Shown: in pieces, positions 15,309 through 21,175 of the stretch | Layout of the letters: each line of letters starts with the position of its first letter | Position numbering within the stretch: position 1 is the stretch's first letter | From: a virus | IMG/VR virus record: IMGVR_UViG_3300017788_001190 | Location: 1-21,195 of that record | Length of the DNA stretch: 21,195 bases | Direction: 5' to 3' (one strand) | Notes under the pieces: generated by a model | What the model saw: only the letters and a program-made list of their open reading frames with translations | Database searches by the model: none | What the model was told of the DNA's origin: nothing | Position numbers and translations under genes: made by a program

Positions 15309-15686
15309 ATGGAACTTAAAAAAGAAGACATGTTCTCCCCCACCGCTGGAATGAAAGCTGCTGCTCGTAGGGCTTTGAAGTGGAAAGAAGAAGGTAAGGC
15401 AACGGGTGCAGGAACTCCAGTAGGTTGGGGAAGGGCATCAGATATAGTTGCTGGAAGGCAAATGTCTCTTTCCGTTGTAAGAAGAATGTATTCTTTCTTC
15501 TCACGTCATGAGGTTGACAAAAAGGGAAAAGACTTCTATAATACTTCTAATCCATCAAATGGTCGCATTATGTGGGACGCATGGGGTGGGGACGCAGGAT
15601 TTGCATGGTCAAGAAAGATTGCAAATGCAAATGCAAAAAAAGATATATGGTTCGATTCGCCCTTTTCTATTAGAAAAGCTGACTAA
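15309..15686 (+). CDS. Conserved phage protein of unknown function (possible head/protease-associated domain)
   Basis: 125-residue protein. Its core reads FSPTAGMKAAARRALKWKEE, GRASDIVAGRQMSLSVVRRM, FFSRHEVDKKGKDF and SNGRIMWDAWGGDAGFAWS. That pattern (Ala/Arg helix, 'ARDIxxGxxLSxxTVxRMxxFFxRHExDKKG', 'GxIxWxxWGGDxGxxWA') is one I recognise as recurring in tailed phages, alone or fused to capsid, portal or protease polypeptides; its function is not established. The basic helix 15-30 could contact DNA. The start is 2 nt after the previous stop, so it is translationally linked to the Tudor-like protein. Confidence 0.72.
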   Translation: MELKKEDMFSPTAGMKAAARRALKWKEEGKATGAGTPVGWGRASDIVAGRQMSLSVVRRMYSFFSRHEVDKKGKDFYNTSNPSNGRIMWDAWGGDAGFAWSRKIANANAKKDIWFDSPFSIRKAD

Positions 15687-15691
15687 TCTCT

Positions 15692-15699
15692 AAGGAGAT
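15692..15699 (+). promoter_or_regulatory. Shine-Dalgarno AAGGAGAT serving two overlapping starts
   Basis: AAGGAG (15692-15697) lies 5 nt before ATG 15703 and 9 nt before ATG 15707, which open different reading frames. Either start is compatible with this ribosome site. Confidence 0.55.
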
Positions 15700-15702
15700 G
15701 TA

Positions 15703-15909
15703 ATGAATGAGTCCAACGAGGCTGTTTTACAGACTTTGGCTGAGTATTATCGCAACAAATGTAATAAACTTGAGTATGATTTTGTTTTCTATCAAGCACA
15801 ATCACAAAGAACTGTCAATCAACTTAGGTCAAGAATTGATGAGTTATCCGTTAATAAAGAATTTGGAAATGATACCAGAAAAAAGGATGACTCAGTTGGA
15901 AAAGATTAG
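15703..15909 (+). CDS. Small hydrophilic coiled-coil-like protein
   Basis: 68-residue protein, not assigned. Residues 6-48 have a regular heptad-like helical pattern (LQTLAEYYRNKCNKLEYDF ... TVNQLRSRIDEL), and the last 20 residues are charged and probably disordered. It resembles small proteins widespread in actinophages but without known role. A strong AAGGAG site sits 5 nt before the ATG. Its whole length overlaps another open frame (from ATG 15707), whose downstream part certainly encodes the next gene. Confidence 0.68.
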   Translation: MNESNEAVLQTLAEYYRNKCNKLEYDFVFYQAQSQRTVNQLRSRIDELSVNKEFGNDTRKKDDSVGKD

Positions 15910-16099
15910 AGAAAAGAATACAATACGGGTAGCTATTGTTGGTGCTAAAGCGTATTGGGTTCATGAAAATATATTTTATGAAAGTGATATTGTTGATGGA
16001 CATATAGATGATTCTGCTGCCCGTCCAATAAATGCTCATGATCTTTCAAAGAAGGAACTAGATAGGCTCCTTAATATACTAGACAAAATTCAAGGGTAG
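15887..16099 (+). CDS. Small 'YW-domain' protein (soluble copy)
   Basis: 70-residue protein starting at ATG 15887, 23 nt inside the previous gene. TTG 15896 is an alternative, and the same frame is open back to ATG 15707 (130 residues). The conserved part (about 11-67) contains KAYWVHENIFYESDI and HDLSKKELDRLLNIL. The same layout recurs in the next gene: K-x-YW, six residues, Y-x2-DI, then an acidic loop and an L-S-x2-E helix, so the two are probably paralogues. This copy from 15887 has no membrane segment; from 15707 it would gain a hydrophobic N-terminus. Function unknown. Confidence 0.62.
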   Translation: MTQLEKIREKNTIRVAIVGAKAYWVHENIFYESDIVDGHIDDSAARPINAHDLSKKELDRLLNILDKIQG

Positions 16100-16104
16100 T
16101 TAAA

Positions 16105-16404
16105 ATGTCTAATCAAATGTTTTTTATTTGGGTGTGTATCGCATTGACTCAAGTTACCCTTTTTACAATATATATGATCAAAATGAACAAAACGGAAATT
16201 ATAGAAAAAAAGGTTGACATAATTCCTATTTGTAACTATAATGGTAAAACATATTGGCTAGAAGGATCTAATCTATACAGAGAAGATATTGGAAAGGCTA
16301 GTATAGAAGTAGAGAAGGCAGAAAAGATAGATCAATTAAATCCAAAGGATCTATCTGTTTCTGAAGTAATCTTTATAGTAGAAACGATAGGGGCAAACAA
16401 ATGA
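16105..16404 (+). CDS. Membrane-anchored 'YW-domain' protein
   Basis: 99-residue protein with an N-terminal transmembrane helix (about 5-25, MFFIWVCIALTQVTLFTIYM) followed by a charged linker and a soluble domain. The soluble part (KTYWLEGSNLYREDI, then KDLSVSEVIFIVETI) mirrors the preceding small protein. The positive residues after the helix (KMNK) suggest the soluble domain is cytoplasmic. It lies 5 nt after the previous stop and overlaps the next gene by 4 nt. It could anchor or antagonise its soluble paralogue; no catalytic motif is visible. Confidence 0.68.
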   Translation: MSNQMFFIWVCIALTQVTLFTIYMIKMNKTEIIEKKVDIIPICNYNGKTYWLEGSNLYREDIGKASIEVEKAEKIDQLNPKDLSVSEVIFIVETIGANK

Positions 16405-16748
16405 TTATAGCGGTGCAAGGAACAAAGTCTTTTGAAGATTATGAAACCTTTATGCGTGCTATGGGTGTTGCATTATCACAACCCAATGATGAAAGTATTA
16501 TAGAGGTGTGGTCTGCTGGACCACACAATGTTAACAACTATACTGCTGCATTTTGTAATTCTGCAGAAAATTATCTTAAGCAAAAGGGATATAAAGTTTT
16601 GTTTAAGAAGCTACCTGCAAGCTATATTCAAGAAAATATTTCTTATGTATCTTACTTTGCTTATTTTAGTAAGAAAAATGAAAAGGCTTCACCGCTTGTT
16701 GCAACAGCAGAACTGCAAGACATAGAAGTTGGAATATTTAGATCATAA
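16401..16748 (+). CDS. SLOG-like (DUF2493/YspA-type) nucleotide-binding protein
   Basis: 115-residue Rossmann-like protein. The N-terminus MIIAVQGTKSFEDYETFMRA matches the opening of small SLOG/DUF2493 proteins (strand, G-[ST]-[RK]-[ST]-F-x-D-Y, helix). A second strand with EVWSAGPHNVNNYTAAF (35-51) corresponds to the region that in that family reads VVSGGAxGAD. A helix and strand follow (NYLKQKGYKVLFKKL). SLOG domains bind or cleave nucleotide derivatives and recur in signalling and conflict systems. The glycine-rich loop is weaker here than in canonical members, so ligand binding is uncertain. Junctions are ATGA upstream and a one-base overlap (TAATG) with the deaminase-like gene. Confidence 0.5.
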   Translation: MIIAVQGTKSFEDYETFMRAMGVALSQPNDESIIEVWSAGPHNVNNYTAAFCNSAENYLKQKGYKVLFKKLPASYIQENISYVSYFAYFSKKNEKASPLVATAELQDIEVGIFRS

Positions 16749-17116
16749 TGCTAAGCAATAAAGATGTTTCTTTTTTAAATATAGCAAGATATTTTGCTGA
16801 AAAGTCTGAAGAAAAAAAGAAACACGGAGCCGTTGTTGTAAAATCTGGTAGAGTTGTTGGTGCTGGATTTAATAAGTTTAAGAATCATCCAGATGTTATA
16901 CCGACAGACTTGATTAAGATTCATTGTTCTAGACACGCAGAAGAGGTTGCTATTCGTGAAGCAGGATCAAATGCCAAAGGAGCAATTCTTTATGTTGCAA
17001 GAGTAAATAAAAGGGGAATAGACAGAAATAGCAAGCCTTGCAGAGAATGTAGCAAGCTTATAGAAAAATCTGGAATAAAGAAAGTAATCTATACCGTGGA
17101 AGAAATATGTCACTAA
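16748..17116 (+). CDS. Cytidine/deoxycytidylate deaminase-family enzyme
   Basis: 122-residue zinc deaminase fold. The zinc-binding and catalytic motif is complete: H63-A-E65 (SRHAEEVAIR) and P97-C98-x2-C101 (KPCRECSKLI). The N-terminal strand pattern KHGAVVVKSGRVVGAGFNK is typical of the family. Possible reactions are dCMP to dUMP, supplying dTMP synthesis, or deamination of a free or nucleic-acid base; it is shorter than classical T4 dCMP deaminase. No thymidylate synthase is visible in the window. It shares one base with the upstream stop and overlaps the membrane protein gene by 10 nt. Confidence 0.8.
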   Translation: MLSNKDVSFLNIARYFAEKSEEKKKHGAVVVKSGRVVGAGFNKFKNHPDVIPTDLIKIHCSRHAEEVAIREAGSNAKGAILYVARVNKRGIDRNSKPCRECSKLIEKSGIKKVIYTVEEICH

Positions 17117-17376
17117 ATGATTGGTCTTTAATAATATTTGGAACTACCCTTGCCTTATACATGGCAATATATTTTGCAATGTTCTCTAAACCACACTTAG
17201 TATCATTCTTAGTTGTATTTATTTTATGGTCAATAAATACTGGAGTAAAGCTAGTCTATGGATTAGTAACAGATCAGATAGGATTTGTTTTATTATTCTT
17301 TTTAGACTTAACGATGATATTCCTTGTATTTATCATAGCGGGAAGGTATGTTAATGATAATTCAGACGATGAATGA
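17107..17376 (+). CDS. Small three-helix membrane protein
   Basis: 89-residue hydrophobic protein with three probable transmembrane helices (about 7-26, 30-50 and 56-79) and an acidic C-terminal tail (NDNSDDE). It has no Cys or catalytic motif. A holin-like function can be considered because small three-helix proteins are common holins, but no endolysin gene is nearby, so this is not claimed. It overlaps the deaminase-like gene by 10 nt and the following gene by 23 nt, making it part of the same translational unit. Confidence 0.65.
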   Translation: MSLNDWSLIIFGTTLALYMAIYFAMFSKPHLVSFLVVFILWSINTGVKLVYGLVTDQIGFVLLFFLDLTMIFLVFIIAGRYVNDNSDDE

Positions 17377-17566
17377 AGCAGAGAAATTTGTTAAAGATCA
17401 CCCCAATTTCTCCTGGGATGGATGGGACATTGTTTATCTTATACAGGATGACTATGCTGAATATCTTTCTGTTGGAGTTTATAATAAAGAAGAAAATAAA
17501 TGGTATAAAAAATCTAGATATCCATATGATAATGGATGGAATATCCCAGACCCGGTGATAAGATGA
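17354..17566 (+). CDS. Conserved hypothetical actinophage-type protein
   Basis: 70-residue protein with conserved aromatic and charged features: HPNFSWDGWDIVYLIQDDY (18-36), an acidic/aromatic middle, KWYKKSRYPYDNGW, and an end in IPDPVIR. This 'LSWDGW ... W..PD.[FY][VI]R' layout is one I associate with small proteins in actinophage genomes; its function is unknown. Three in-frame ATGs exist (17348, 17354, 17369). 17354 is preferred because GGAAGG at 17341-17346 stands 7 nt upstream. The stop overlaps the WhiB start (ATGA). Confidence 0.65.
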   Translation: MIIQTMNEAEKFVKDHPNFSWDGWDIVYLIQDDYAEYLSVGVYNKEENKWYKKSRYPYDNGWNIPDPVIR

Positions 17567-17850
17567 GTTCCAAAGACTGGAAAGAACAAGCTTTGTGTTT
17601 AAATATGGACACAAACTTATTCTTTGACAAATATGAAGAAGATGAAGAGCTAAGGGTTGCAGTAGATCAACTATGTATTAAATGCCCCGTTCAAAGAGAG
17701 TGTCTTGCTTCAGCAGTTACTAGGCAGGAATGGGGAGTGTGGGGCGGGGTATATTTTGAAAAAGGTAAAATTTCAAAAGAATTTAATAATCATAAAGACA
17801 AAGGAAAGTGGTTTAGTATCTGGTCATCATTGACAATGGAAACATCATGA
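17563..17850 (+). CDS. whiB: WhiB-like [4Fe-4S] regulatory protein
   Basis: 95-residue WhiB-family protein, a group confined to Actinobacteria and their phages. The four cluster cysteines C12, C38, C41 and C47 have the usual C-xn-C-x2-C-x5-C arrangement (ALCLNM; CIKCPVQREC), followed by the diagnostic turn GVWGG (58-62) and a basic segment (EKGKISKEFNNHKDKGK). WhiB proteins bind sigma factor and DNA in a redox- or NO-sensitive way. The phage homologue TM4 WhiB (WhiBTM4) acts on host WhiB2 function. ATG 17563 is chosen for its 4-nt overlap with the upstream stop; an upstream in-frame ATG (17536) would extend further into the previous gene. Confidence 0.9.
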   Translation: MSSKDWKEQALCLNMDTNLFFDKYEEDEELRVAVDQLCIKCPVQRECLASAVTRQEWGVWGGVYFEKGKISKEFNNHKDKGKWFSIWSSLTMETS

Positions 17851-18143
17851 TATACACTAGGGAAATGCAAAGCGTGGTTAAGTCTATTCGGGCACCGCAT
17901 GAATTTGTTGTAGACATAGTTGAGTATGATATGAAAGGGCATCAATTTATAGGACTAAGATTCTATGAAAGCCAGTGGGAATATTATAATGAAAATGAAA
18001 GACTTAATTGTGTTCTTTACTTAGATAAGGTAAAGACAATAATAGAAAGGTTCGGTGTCAGGGTCACCCTTGAGCCTGTCATTGATACTGGCAATAATCT
18101 GCCAACAAAGAAAAAGATACGAGGAAAAGGAATAAATAAATGA
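17847..18143 (+). CDS. Conserved hypothetical protein
   Basis: 98-residue soluble protein that I do not recognise. The N-terminal part suggests a helix then beta strands (FVVDIVEYDMKGHQFIGLRFY, 19-39), the middle LNCVLYLDKVKTIIERFGV a strand-helix, and the last 12 residues are a basic tail (KKKIRGKGINK). It lies between WhiB and Ssb with 4-nt overlaps on both sides (ATGA), so it is co-translated with them. No metal site or membrane segment is seen. Confidence 0.68.
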   Translation: MIYTREMQSVVKSIRAPHEFVVDIVEYDMKGHQFIGLRFYESQWEYYNENERLNCVLYLDKVKTIIERFGVRVTLEPVIDTGNNLPTKKKIRGKGINK

Positions 18144-18514
18144 GTATGATTACGGTAATTGGGAATCTTGTTGCAGATCCAGAGTCAAAGGTTGCTGCTG
18201 GTCACAACCTTGCTCGCTTGCGAATTGCATCAAATGAAAGAGTAAAGGACGCATCTGGAGAATGGAAGGATGGAGATACCACATATGTAGATGTTACATG
18301 CTGGCGTAAGCTTGCTGATGGTGCTTCATCCCTTAAGAAGGGGCAGCGAGTTGTTGTCTATGGAAAGCTTAAGGGCCGTTCATTTCAGCGCAAGGATGGA
18401 ACAAATGGCTATGGTTATGAAATTGAAGCTACAGATGTTGGCACATCAATCATTAGCTATGGCTCATCTCCACAGAGAAAGGTTGAGCCAGACCTAGAAA
18501 ATCCCTGGAGTTAG
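18140..18514 (+). CDS. ssb: Single-stranded DNA-binding protein, bacterial Ssb type
   Basis: 124-residue OB-fold Ssb. Typical sequence marks: MITVIGNLVADPE at the start, RLRIASNERVKD, YVDVTCWRKLADGASSLKKG, RVVVYGKLKGRSFQRKDG and YGYEIEATDVG. It coats ssDNA as a tetramer in replication and repair. The tail is short and ends DLENPWS rather than the usual DDDIPF, so its partner-binding tip may be altered. It is the last gene before the intrinsic terminator at 18521. Its codon use looks less AT-biased than the neighbouring small genes. The genome also carries a gp32-like ssDNA-binding gene at 2048. Confidence 0.93.
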   Translation: MSMITVIGNLVADPESKVAAGHNLARLRIASNERVKDASGEWKDGDTTYVDVTCWRKLADGASSLKKGQRVVVYGKLKGRSFQRKDGTNGYGYEIEATDVGTSIISYGSSPQRKVEPDLENPWS

Positions 18515-18520
18515 TAAGAG

Positions 18521-18548
18521 GCCACCCGAAAGGGTGGCTTTCTTATTT
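18521..18548 (+). terminator. Rho-independent terminator after ssb
   Basis: GCCACCC (18521-18527), a GAAA tetraloop and GGGTGGC (18532-18538) form a perfect 7-bp GC-rich stem, extendable by G-U and A-U pairs, followed by TTTCTTATTT. It begins 6 nt after the ssb stop and is the only strong terminator I see in the forward strand of the window. Confidence 0.9.
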
Positions 18549-18549
18549 C

Positions 18550-18558
18550 TGATATAAT
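18550..18558 (+). promoter_or_regulatory. Extended -10 promoter TGATATAAT
   Basis: TGATATAAT (TGn-TATAAT) directly follows the terminator and stands 20 nt before ATG 18579. A transcript starting near 18565 would carry a short leader with the ribosome site AAAGGAG (18567-18573), so this promoter is not of the leaderless type. Confidence 0.65.
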
Positions 18559-18578
18559 CATATGTCAAAGGAGATAAA

Positions 18579-18854
18579 ATGGATATAGAGTCTATTGCTA
18601 AAATATTAGAAGAATTTTCCAGGGATTTTACAATTGGAGAAATTGACAGGGATTTTTTTAGTGACTTCGTAATCTATAATGATCTTGGCTTGCCACTCGC
18701 TCAGGCTGTGGCATATGAGCTAGCAACGCCAACAAAAGAGGGAGAGTCTTTGATAATAGAAACCTGGAATAATCTTTGTGAGATTCTTGACGCTGATCCA
18801 CTAGAGGATTATGATGATCTTGATGATCTATTTGATAGTATAGAAGAAGACTAA
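18579..18854 (+). CDS. Hypothetical acidic protein
   Basis: 91-residue, strongly acidic protein whose last 30 residues are dominated by Asp and Glu (EDYDDLDDLFDSIEED). The middle has a helical, conserved-looking stretch (GLPLAQAVAYELATPTKEGE and IIETWNNLCEIL, about 46-78). I know no function for it. Very acidic small phage proteins are sometimes DNA mimics or inhibitors of host DNA-binding proteins; that is only a possibility. It has its own promoter and an AAAGGAG ribosome site 5 nt before the ATG, separate from the long upstream operon. Its stop overlaps the stop of the convergent gene. Confidence 0.7.
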   Translation: MDIESIAKILEEFSRDFTIGEIDRDFFSDFVIYNDLGLPLAQAVAYELATPTKEGESLIIETWNNLCEILDADPLEDYDDLDDLFDSIEED

Positions 18855-19546
18855 GAGCCGTATACTTCTGTTAAAAATATATTGATTTCTTTTTCTAAAT
18901 CATATGACTTCATAAATTCATAAGTAATATTTTTATCATACCCAAGAGTTTTTATGTCAGATATTATATTTGCGTATTGCCTATATAGGCTTACTGGCTC
19001 AAGATCTGGCGTAGAAATATGAACATGATAAATATAATCTTTGTGTTTTTCAAATTCTGCTGTAGGATTTAGCCCCTCTAAATAAAGATTTCCACTATCA
19101 ATCATTGTTTTAATATTATAAAAATATCCAATGTCGTCAGCTATCTCGTCTACCGTATAATAATATTCTCCACCATACTTCCTTGCATTTGGTTCCACAC
19201 AAACAATGCAATCTCTTTTATTTATATAATCATCAATTTGTAATAAAAGCTCAAGCATATGCTTTTTACTTCCTACCCTCATAGATGGAGATCCAAGTGT
19301 TATGATTTTTATATTATTGTTTAAACAATAGTCAACCACCTTACATAAGTGATCGTAACATCTGGGGTCAAGGAATGAAGGTATCCCAGATCCAAAAAAT
19401 ATTCCTTGAACCGCGTATACAGATTTTGATAGCGGAACTTTTGCATAAGCAGACTCAATATAATCAAATCCTAAATTTAATGCCATTTCTGTATTATTTT
19501 TTACAGTCTCTGGCTGCCAACCAATATTGCTTATTCCTACTTGCAT
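18851..19546 (-). CDS. Xylose isomerase-like TIM-barrel protein (sugar epimerase/isomerase)
   Basis: 231-residue TIM barrel of the xylose isomerase/AP endonuclease IV-like superfamily. The metal-ligand quartet is visible: E118 (CVEPN), D150 (MIDSGN), H176 (YHVHIS) and E210 (ITYEFM). These folds isomerise or epimerise sugars, or act on DNA in the endonuclease IV branch. The company of a glycosyltransferase-like and an epimerase gene favours a sugar role. At 231 residues it is shorter than typical (about 260-290). An AGGA ribosome site precedes ATG 19546, which lies 10 nt inside the epimerase gene. Its TAG overlaps the TAA of the forward gene by 4 nt. Confidence 0.75.
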   Translation of the reverse strand: MQVGISNIGWQPETVKNNTEMALNLGFDYIESAYAKVPLSKSVYAVQGIFFGSGIPSFLDPRCYDHLCKVVDYCLNNNIKIITLGSPSMRVGSKKHMLELLLQIDDYINKRDCIVCVEPNARKYGGEYYYTVDEIADDIGYFYNIKTMIDSGNLYLEGLNPTAEFEKHKDYIYHVHISTPDLEPVSLYRQYANIISDIKTLGYDKNITYEFMKSYDLEKEINIFLTEVYGS

Positions 19547-20283
19547 AAAAATTTTCCTATATCTTTTAATGATGTTTCTGCATCATACCAATATCTATTT
19601 GTTGTTGTATTAGTTTGATAATTATACGCCATAAGCTTTCCTTCATATCCAATAGGTTTATCACAGAATCTTTCTATTATTGTTCTTGTGCTAACTGGTT
19701 CGGGGAATAAATTGAATATTATTCTATCATCATAATTGGTTGTTTCAATATCTAATGTAATAAGATTCATGTTATACCACTGATAATAAGAGTTTATGTT
19801 TATTTGATCTAAATTGTTTGAGTTTTTAATGTCAAATAGTATATTCTTTTTTAAGTGTGGACCATATAATCCTGGCAATCGTAATATCTTTATAGAATTG
19901 TATTGAAGATTTTGAGTTATTAAGTCTTCAAAGATGTATCTATTGTGTCCATATCCTAAGCTTTTAAATACAGGAGTAACTGTTTCATCTGCAAACAATT
20001 CAGTATCTTGATACACATCAATTGTAGAAAATAAAAATACTTTATTATATTTTTTATTCTTTATTTTAGTAAATATGCTTATTGCATTTTCTAAATCAAG
20101 TCCAGGATTTTTATTAATCATCCATTTTGTTGCGGGTAAACAACAAAGAAAGAGGTCGCAATTGTCTGGGGCAGAAGATATATCATCAAGGTTGGTTGAA
20201 TTATATTTAAAATCAAAGTCTATAAACCTTTGTAAATTCATTCCAACAAAACCAGTTGATCCAATTAAAATTTTATTGACCAC
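19537..20283 (-). CDS. NAD-dependent epimerase/dehydratase-like (extended SDR) protein
   Basis: 248-residue Rossmann protein. The N-terminal dinucleotide motif is G8-x2-G11-x2-G14 (KILIGSTGFVGMNL). A strand ending FLFSTIDVYQD (83-93) holds the SDR Ser/Thr, and LRLPGLYGP (134-142) is the substrate-side loop. The catalytic Y-x3-K appears as YGHNR (Y111, R115), with Arg in place of Lys, in a YGHNRYIFEDL context. A reductase, epimerase or dehydratase acting on a nucleotide sugar is likely. GTG 20283 places the Rossmann strand right at the N-terminus; TTG 20295 would add four residues. It overlaps the upstream glycosyltransferase-like gene by 11 nt. Confidence 0.75.
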   Translation of the reverse strand: MVNKILIGSTGFVGMNLQRFIDFDFKYNSTNLDDISSAPDNCDLFLCCLPATKWMINKNPGLDLENAISIFTKIKNKKYNKVFLFSTIDVYQDTELFADETVTPVFKSLGYGHNRYIFEDLITQNLQYNSIKILRLPGLYGPHLKKNILFDIKNSNNLDQININSYYQWYNMNLITLDIETTNYDDRIIFNLFPEPVSTRTIIERFCDKPIGYEGKLMAYNYQTNTTTNRYWYDAETSLKDIGKFLCK

Positions 20284-21175
20284 TATTCCATCCAAAGGTA
20301 ATATCTTTTGCTTTCAATAACATGTAATCTTTTAGTAAAAATGAAAGCAATCTTTCTGGGTACGAACAAAAATAAAAAAACATTGTTTCCCAGTGAATTT
20401 TTTCATCTAATTCTAAAACAAAAGCCTCCCCTCTTTTTGTGTGTGGAGTTTTTAAATATTCAAGCATTGATAAATTATGATCTTCAAACTGTTTACATAG
20501 TTCATCATATTTATAAAAAAGAGAACAATATTCTTTCATTGCACTCATGCTTCCATATGCATACATATCGCATACAGGATTATCATGCTCAAATATGTGT
20601 ACTTTTCTAAATCCCATTTCATAACTTGATTGACATTTTTTACAATAGCTTGGTACAGGATGTGCATGAAAACTACCATCTGGAAAATAAATAATTTTAT
20701 TTTGATTTATTTCTTCAATTAAACTTGGATCTAAGTTAAATTTTAAAATTGGATTTTCAAATCTAACTTTTATTACCAAGTCATAGCTTTCACCTGTTTC
20801 TTTGACATACTCTTCCATTAGCTCATATGCCTGGGAAATCGCATAAAGATTAGACTTGCTAAATACTTCTGGGTATCTCATCCAATTAAAATATTTTATT
20901 TTAAGATTATCATTATCTTTTATAAAACTCTTATTGTTAGCAATGGTGTATTTTTTTATTCCGTGTATATTTCTAATACAAGTTTCAATTGCCTCCCTGT
21001 CAGTATTAGATCTTAAATTTGTTTCAGTTGTTCTATATCCCCATTGATCCCAAGAAAAAACAAAAACATCTATGTTGTGTGTTTTATATTTTTTTAAAGA
21101 ATGAACTATGTCCACAGTTCTTGGATGCCCAGAAACAAGTAGGGCAACTTTAGGAATTGGATTAATTTTGATCAC
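20273..21175 (-). CDS. Glycosyltransferase-like protein
   Basis: 300-residue protein opening with PKVALLVSGHPRTV (8-21), then IDVFVFSWDQWG (36-47) and YDLVIKVRFEN. This is the layout of a group of viral and bacterial putative glycosyltransferases with a GT-A-like fold, where the [DY]-D-[LI]-V-[IV]-[KR]-x-R-[FY]-[DE] strand stands near the nucleotide-sugar site. A CxxC (SYCKKCQSSYE) occurs in the middle. It probably transfers a sugar to a virion or host-surface acceptor. GTG 21175 is the only start after an in-frame stop immediately upstream (21179-21181), and its ribosome site is weak (AAAAG). It is the first visible gene of the reverse-strand cassette; its promoter is likely outside the window. 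Confidence 0.66.
   Translation of the reverse strand: MIKINPIPKVALLVSGHPRTVDIVHSLKKYKTHNIDVFVFSWDQWGYRTTETNLRSNTDREAIETCIRNIHGIKKYTIANNKSFIKDNDNLKIKYFNWMRYPEVFSKSNLYAISQAYELMEEYVKETGESYDLVIKVRFENPILKFNLDPSLIEEINQNKIIYFPDGSFHAHPVPSYCKKCQSSYEMGFRKVHIFEHDNPVCDMYAYGSMSAMKEYCSLFYKYDELCKQFEDHNLSMLEYLKTPHTKRGEAFVLELDEKIHWETMFFYFCSYPERLLSFLLKDYMLLKAKDITFGWNSGQ

Noticed and set aside
17107-17376. Holin.
   Set aside because: The three-helix size fits, but no endolysin gene is adjacent and the gene is embedded among nucleotide-related and regulatory genes.
18562-18588. An 8-codon reading frame (ATG 18562) just after the -10 TATAAT that could be a leader peptide.
   Set aside because: Only 3 nt separate the hexamer from this ATG, so the expected transcript would begin inside or after it. 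The real gene has a good AAAGGAG site at 18567.
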